DNA of 35,291 nt from a virus: positions 1 to 35,291 of the IMG/VR virus record IMGVR_UViG_3300042691_007137. One strand, written 5' to 3'. Within the stretch, counting starts at the first letter, position 1. Each line of letters begins with the position of its first letter. Positions 33,068 through 35,291 of this stretch are shown piece after piece. The notes below the pieces were generated by a model. It had not been told where the DNA came from, did not search any database, and worked only from the letters and a program-made list of their open reading frames with translations. A program made the translations under genes and the position numbers.

Positions 33068-33517
33068 TTATTTAGTAATGAAGTCGTATGCTGCAGATGA
33101 GTTTGTCATCTTAAACTCATAGTAGTCTGAGGTGCAGTAGCTTTGGTTAACCCTGATTAAGCATCTCGATGCTGATTTAAAGTCTGCCGTGAACTCCTCT
33201 GTCCATGCCTCTTCGCTGAAGTAATACAGAGTGCCATCTTTTGATTTGCTTGCACTAATCTCGTACTTCTTATTGACTCCGTTGCATACAAATATCAAGT
33301 CAACATAAGTGGTGTCATCGCAGAAGTAAGTACCTCTCAACGCAAAGAAAGGAGCTGACTCACCTTTCTCCAATATCAAATACCCACTGTTGTTCGTCTG
33401 TGTGTAGGCTTTTTTAAATGTACCATCAAAGTCACTCTTGATGCTTTTGTAGGTCCACTGCCCAAAGGACATGAATGTTGTTGCAAACATTGCTAATGTA
33501 ATAATTCTTGTTTTCAT
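33068..33517 (-). CDS. Predicted secreted protein with flavobacterial-type signal peptide
   Basis: This 149-residue protein starts with a short basic n-region, a hydrophobic core and a cleavage-like end (MKTRIITLAMFATTFMSFGQ). The SFGQ-W site is typical of flavobacterial signal peptidase I substrates. The mature part is beta-rich with three cysteines near residues 67, 79 and 120 plus C127, and a YYF/EYYEF-rich surface. No lipobox (LxxC) is present. Being made early, next to a tRNA, and exported to the periplasm or outer membrane surface, it could act in superinfection exclusion or in cell-envelope change. No family is recognised, so that role is only an inference. Confidence 0.68.
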   Translation of the reverse strand: MKTRIITLAMFATTFMSFGQWTYKSIKSDFDGTFKKAYTQTNNSGYLILEKGESAPFFALRGTYFCDDTTYVDLIFVCNGVNKKYEISASKSKDGTLYYFSEEAWTEEFTADFKSASRCLIRVNQSYCTSDYYEFKMTNSSAAYDFITK

Positions 33518-33537
33518 TTTGATTTAATTAAAGTTAG

Positions 33538-33617
33538 TGGGCAAGGCAGGGATTGAACCTGCAAGGATTTCTCCACGCGGAATCACCACGCTTGTTTACC
33601 ATTTCCAACACTCGCCC
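33538..33617 (-). tRNA. Class II tRNA-like gene, Leu-like body with unusual anticodon loop
   Basis: The 80-base cloverleaf has these parts. The acceptor stem is GGGCGAG with CTTGCCC (one G-U), with an A discriminator and no encoded CCA. The D arm is TTG/CAA with a GG in the loop. A long variable arm has a GGA/TCC stem with a GAAA loop. The T arm is GCAGG-TTCAATC-CCTGC. A Leu-type layout (D loop AAATGGTAA, A73, long variable arm) is seen. The anticodon stem fits best as GCGTG/CGCGT, with loop GTGATTC, giving anticodon GAU (Ile-type) and an unusual U at position 37. In this fold the usual spacer base 26 is missing. Identity cannot be settled from the sequence. Confidence 0.72.
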
Positions 33618-33647
33618 CTGTGCTCGTCTTTCCGAGCTGTCAGTCTT

Positions 33648-33721
33648 GTTGTAATTTCAGTACATGATAAAAGAGTGTGACCTCCCAAGAGCGAAACTGA
33701 ATTGACCTTTAGCATTACAAC
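33648..33721 (-). other. Structured non-coding region upstream of the tRNA
   Basis: Between the tRNA and the next gene (33618-33764) no ORF fits. The span has an outer inverted repeat (GTTGTAAT 33648-33655 with ATTACAAC 33714-33721), a nested one (TTCAGT 33656-33661 with ACTGAA 33696-33701), a small CTC/GAG hairpin inside, and a GCTCG/CGAGC hairpin at 33622-33637. The outer repeat encloses 74 bases, the size of a tRNA, but no T arm or anticodon arm is recognisable. A small RNA, a processed leader or a decayed tRNA are possible. Confidence 0.35.
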
Positions 33722-33764
33722 GGCCTACATTACCGACAAGTAAGGAATGAATATTCGCCCTTTA

Positions 33765-33989
33765 TTAAATTATAATAGTGTCAAACTCCTCGATGTGTTT
33801 TATAAACTTACGTGGATATCTCTTCTCTAAGGCATTTAAAATTGTTTCGTGGTCGTATTCCTCATACCCATCACGTTCTGCGTTTACAATTGGCGTGATG
33901 ACTTCTACGATGTCTTCCTCGCTTAATTCTGTCATAAGGAATAAGTCTTCCTCTCTGTATCCGGTGGTTTCTATTCTAAATATGTTCAT
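33765..33989 (-). CDS. Small acidic protein, function unknown
   Basis: This 74-residue acidic protein begins with an NIFRIETTGYREEDLFLMTE strand-helix pattern and ends in KHIEEFDTIII. It could form an alpha/beta fold. No family is recognised. It overlaps the preceding gene by four bases (ATGA). The tRNA-containing gap lies downstream, so it ends the most proximal visible transcript segment. Confidence 0.52.
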   Translation of the reverse strand: MNIFRIETTGYREEDLFLMTELSEEDIVEVITPIVNAERDGYEEYDHETILNALEKRYPRKFIKHIEEFDTIII

Positions 33990-34345
33990 ATCTCTGCTTG
34001 GAATTCACAATGACCTTTCTCTTTTATACAATCTCGTATCTTTATACCTAACTTTAAGTCTGCATACTCACTCATGTCGTTTTCGTGTATGCCAATTGCC
34101 TCTAAGTCTGAGTCTTTATAGCTCGCTCTGTCTTTAAAAAAGTTATCAATGATTTCTTTTTTATCCCCTAAATTAGCAATAATTTCATTAATCTCTTTGC
34201 TTACATCCTCTAAATCATCTTCGCTGAAATAGTAGTCAATGTGCTGTGGAAAAGACTCTTCTCCTCCAAACCTATTGGCCGCATCACTTGGTTGCAGTCC
34301 AAACCAAAACTTTCCTTCGATGTCTCCTGAATAATATCTTCCCAT
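33986..34345 (-). CDS. Conserved phage hypothetical protein
   Basis: This 119-residue protein starts with GRYYSGDIEGKFWFGLQPSD, then AANRFGG and a helical acidic part (FSEDDLEDVSKEINEIIANL). I recall the RYYSGDIEGKFWFxxQ opening in uncharacterised proteins of diverse phages and prophages. Its function is unknown. It overlaps the next gene by four bases. The leader upstream carries an ATTAATAATTATG run similar to the AATAATTATT palindromes seen near 25.1 kb. Confidence 0.62.
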   Translation of the reverse strand: MGRYYSGDIEGKFWFGLQPSDAANRFGGEESFPQHIDYYFSEDDLEDVSKEINEIIANLGDKKEIIDNFFKDRASYKDSDLEAIGIHENDMSEYADLKLGIKIRDCIKEKGHCEFQAEI

Positions 34346-34355
34346 AATTATTAAT

Positions 34356-34862
34356 TTAAGTTAGTGATTGCTCGTAAAGTCTTTGTATTTCTTGCTTAAA
34401 GATATTGCTTTTTATCATATCCTCAAAAGTTTCAAAGGTCTGATCTCTGTAGCTGTCTATTTTAAGTTTCAATTTGAACTTCGAATCGACACTTTCTCGT
34501 AATGAATTAAAGTCATACATCGTATACTCAGAAGTGAAGTATCTCACATAGAATCCTCCATGTCTACCCGCTACATGAAAATCTATACTACATGCACCAT
34601 TATTGGTCATCTCGATGTTGAGTTGTTTTAACTCATCTTGTATTAGCTTGATGTCTTCCTCTACTTTTTCTTTAACCATTTTTGTATGCGCAAGCCTGGC
34701 TGCTATGATGTTTTCTTTCCATCTTTTTTCCTCCGTTGATTTATTAATGATTTCTTGAACATTAAAGAGGCCTGACGAAGGCGCCTCGCATTGGTTTGAT
34801 TTTAAGAACTCTTGTTTTAAGCTCTGAATAATTGCTGATTGTGTTTCTGTAAGTTTGCTCAT
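34356..34862 (-). CDS. Small coiled-coil protein, function unknown
   Basis: The start is placed at ATG 34862 (MSKLTETQSA), giving 168 residues. A longer frame from 34952 would add a low-information Arg-rich leader that overlaps the upstream gene in another frame, so it is rejected. The protein has a helical N-terminal half with a coiled coil (KMVKEKVEEDIKLIQDELKQ, residues about 72-91), then a beta region (IDFHVAGRHGGFYVRYF). It ends in helices. No family is recognised. Its start lies 2 bases after the upstream stop codon. Confidence 0.6.
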   Translation of the reverse strand: MSKLTETQSAIIQSLKQEFLKSNQCEAPSSGLFNVQEIINKSTEEKRWKENIIAARLAHTKMVKEKVEEDIKLIQDELKQLNIEMTNNGACSIDFHVAGRHGGFYVRYFTSEYTMYDFNSLRESVDSKFKLKLKIDSYRDQTFETFEDMIKSNIFKQEIQRLYEQSLT

Positions 34863-34864
34863 CT

Positions 34865-35119
34865 CTATTGATTTATTTCTATTAGTACTCCGTTTACTTC
34901 TTCGTATTGGTAATCGTCTTCGTCGTCCCATTGGGTCCAATACACAACCCAATCGTCGTTGTCGTCATCTGACCACATGTTCTGTAAATCTACTCCGTAT
35001 TCTCTCAAGGCAATCACCTTTGCAGACTCCTCGTCTTTAGCGTAGAACTCACCATCTGAGAATACATATCCCTCGTTCATACCTTCACCGGTAACTGAAC
35101 AACTTCTTGCGTATCTCAT
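34865..35119 (-). CDS. Small acidic conserved phage protein
   Basis: This 84-residue protein opens with ARSCSVTGEGMNEGYVFSDG and contains an aromatic, Asp/Glu-rich tail (DDDNDDWVVYWTQWDDEDDY). I recall short proteins of the form C-x-V-T-x-x-G-M-N-E-G-Y-x-x-x-D-G in flavobacterial phages and hosts. The cysteine and glycine pattern suggests a small folded domain, but function is unknown. The strong acidity could mimic DNA, which would fit an inhibitor of a DNA-binding defence protein. That remains an untested possibility. Confidence 0.6.
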   Translation of the reverse strand: MRYARSCSVTGEGMNEGYVFSDGEFYAKDEESAKVIALREYGVDLQNMWSDDDNDDWVVYWTQWDDEDDYQYEEVNGVLIEINQ

Positions 35120-35125
35120 AATTGT

Positions 35126-35291
35126 CTAAGGTAAAAAGTTAACGTCAATCAATTCGCTAATGCTCGTAATCCTCTTGTATCTGTACTTCATCTCAAACTC
35201 GGACAAAGCACTTCTAAGACTCACCGCCTCTATAATCTTCTCAAGGTCTGTGCAGACGTCGTTTCTTTCTACATAGTAACACACTAAGTAT
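35126..35291 (-). CDS. C-terminal part of an unknown protein (5' truncated by window edge)
   Basis: Reading leftward from the right edge, one frame is open for 54 codons until TAG at 35128-35126: residues YLVCYYVERNDVCTDLEKII, then EAVSLRSALSEFEMKYRYKR and a short end (ELIDVNFLP). It is helical and charged, and too little is visible to name it. It precedes the acidic 84-residue gene by six bases and therefore belongs to the same leftward transcript. Confidence 0.55.
   Translation of the reverse strand, partial: YLVCYYVERNDVCTDLEKIIEAVSLRSALSEFEMKYRYKRITSISELIDVNFLP

Noticed and set aside
33648-33721. Second tRNA gene
   Set aside because: The end repeats and length fit, but no T arm with TTC, no D-arm pairing and no anticodon arm could be built. 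Kept only as a structured region.
34863-34952. Thirty-codon extension upstream of the coiled-coil protein start
   Set aside because: It overlaps the acidic 84-residue gene in another frame and is Arg-rich low-information sequence. ATG 34862 fits the operon spacing.
1-35291. CRISPR array, insertion sequence or integrase
   Set aside because: No regularly spaced repeats, no transposase or integrase motifs were found, so lysogeny genes are not supported in this window.

Overview
This window is part of a tailed, short-tailed (podovirus-type) phage genome. Its host is probably a flavobacterium or another member of the Bacteroidota. The reasons are: low GC; A/T-rich leaders without Shine-Dalgarno sequences; promoter-like elements of the Bacteroidota form TAnnTTTG (one with an upstream TTG at 20 bp); a VirE_N/BT4734-type primase fused to a superfamily 3 helicase, a combination typical of Bacteroidota phages and mobile elements; and a flavobacterial-looking signal peptide. 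The head-tail gene order resembles crAss-like phages (Crassvirales) and marine flavobacterial podoviruses: portal, scaffold, major capsid, connector proteins, very large tail protein, then internal virion proteins. Assignment to Crassvirales is an inference. The terminase lies outside the window, and no DNA polymerase or virion RNA polymerase is visible here.

Layout: two opposed arms meet tail to tail at about 23.17 kb. The left arm (1-23174, plus strand) is the late virion module. It holds the C-terminal part of the portal, a scaffold-like protein, the major capsid protein followed by a strong terminator, a conserved structural protein followed by a second terminator, two connector-type proteins, a 1758-residue tail protein, a 271-residue structural protein and a small GNAT-like protein. 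It ends with three genes that look like an ejectosome (a small gp14-like protein, a 535-residue protein and a 2746-residue giant). Two terminators and three TAnnTTTG elements suggest that the capsid gene, its follower and the tail block are separate transcription units.

The right arm (23164-35291, minus strand) is the DNA metabolism and early module, read leftward from beyond the window edge. In transcription order it has small accessory proteins (35291-33765), a class II tRNA-like gene with an unusual anticodon loop, a secreted protein, an HTH protein, two small proteins, a good promoter, an orphan DnaA domain IV protein, a DUF1071/Sak3-type annealing protein, a PD-(D/E)XK nuclease, an SSB-like protein closed by a terminator, the primase-helicase, a zinc-ribbon protein, an SNF2-family helicase, and a tightly overlapped string of very small genes. 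That string includes a VRR-NUC nuclease and an HNH-like remnant. The annealing protein, nuclease and SSB-like protein would form a recombination set. The primase-helicase, DnaA-like protein and SNF2 helicase would serve replication.

The most unusual non-coding signals are: an attC-like imperfect palindrome that begins at the stop codon of a small gene (about 24226-24300); a 22-bp-stem hairpin within a set of AATAATTATT palindromes (25105-25158); an alternative-hairpin leader before the SSB-like gene; the odd tRNA; and a repeated A/T leader motif (about AATCAA just before ATG) in both arms. No stretch longer than 300 bases lacks a gene.
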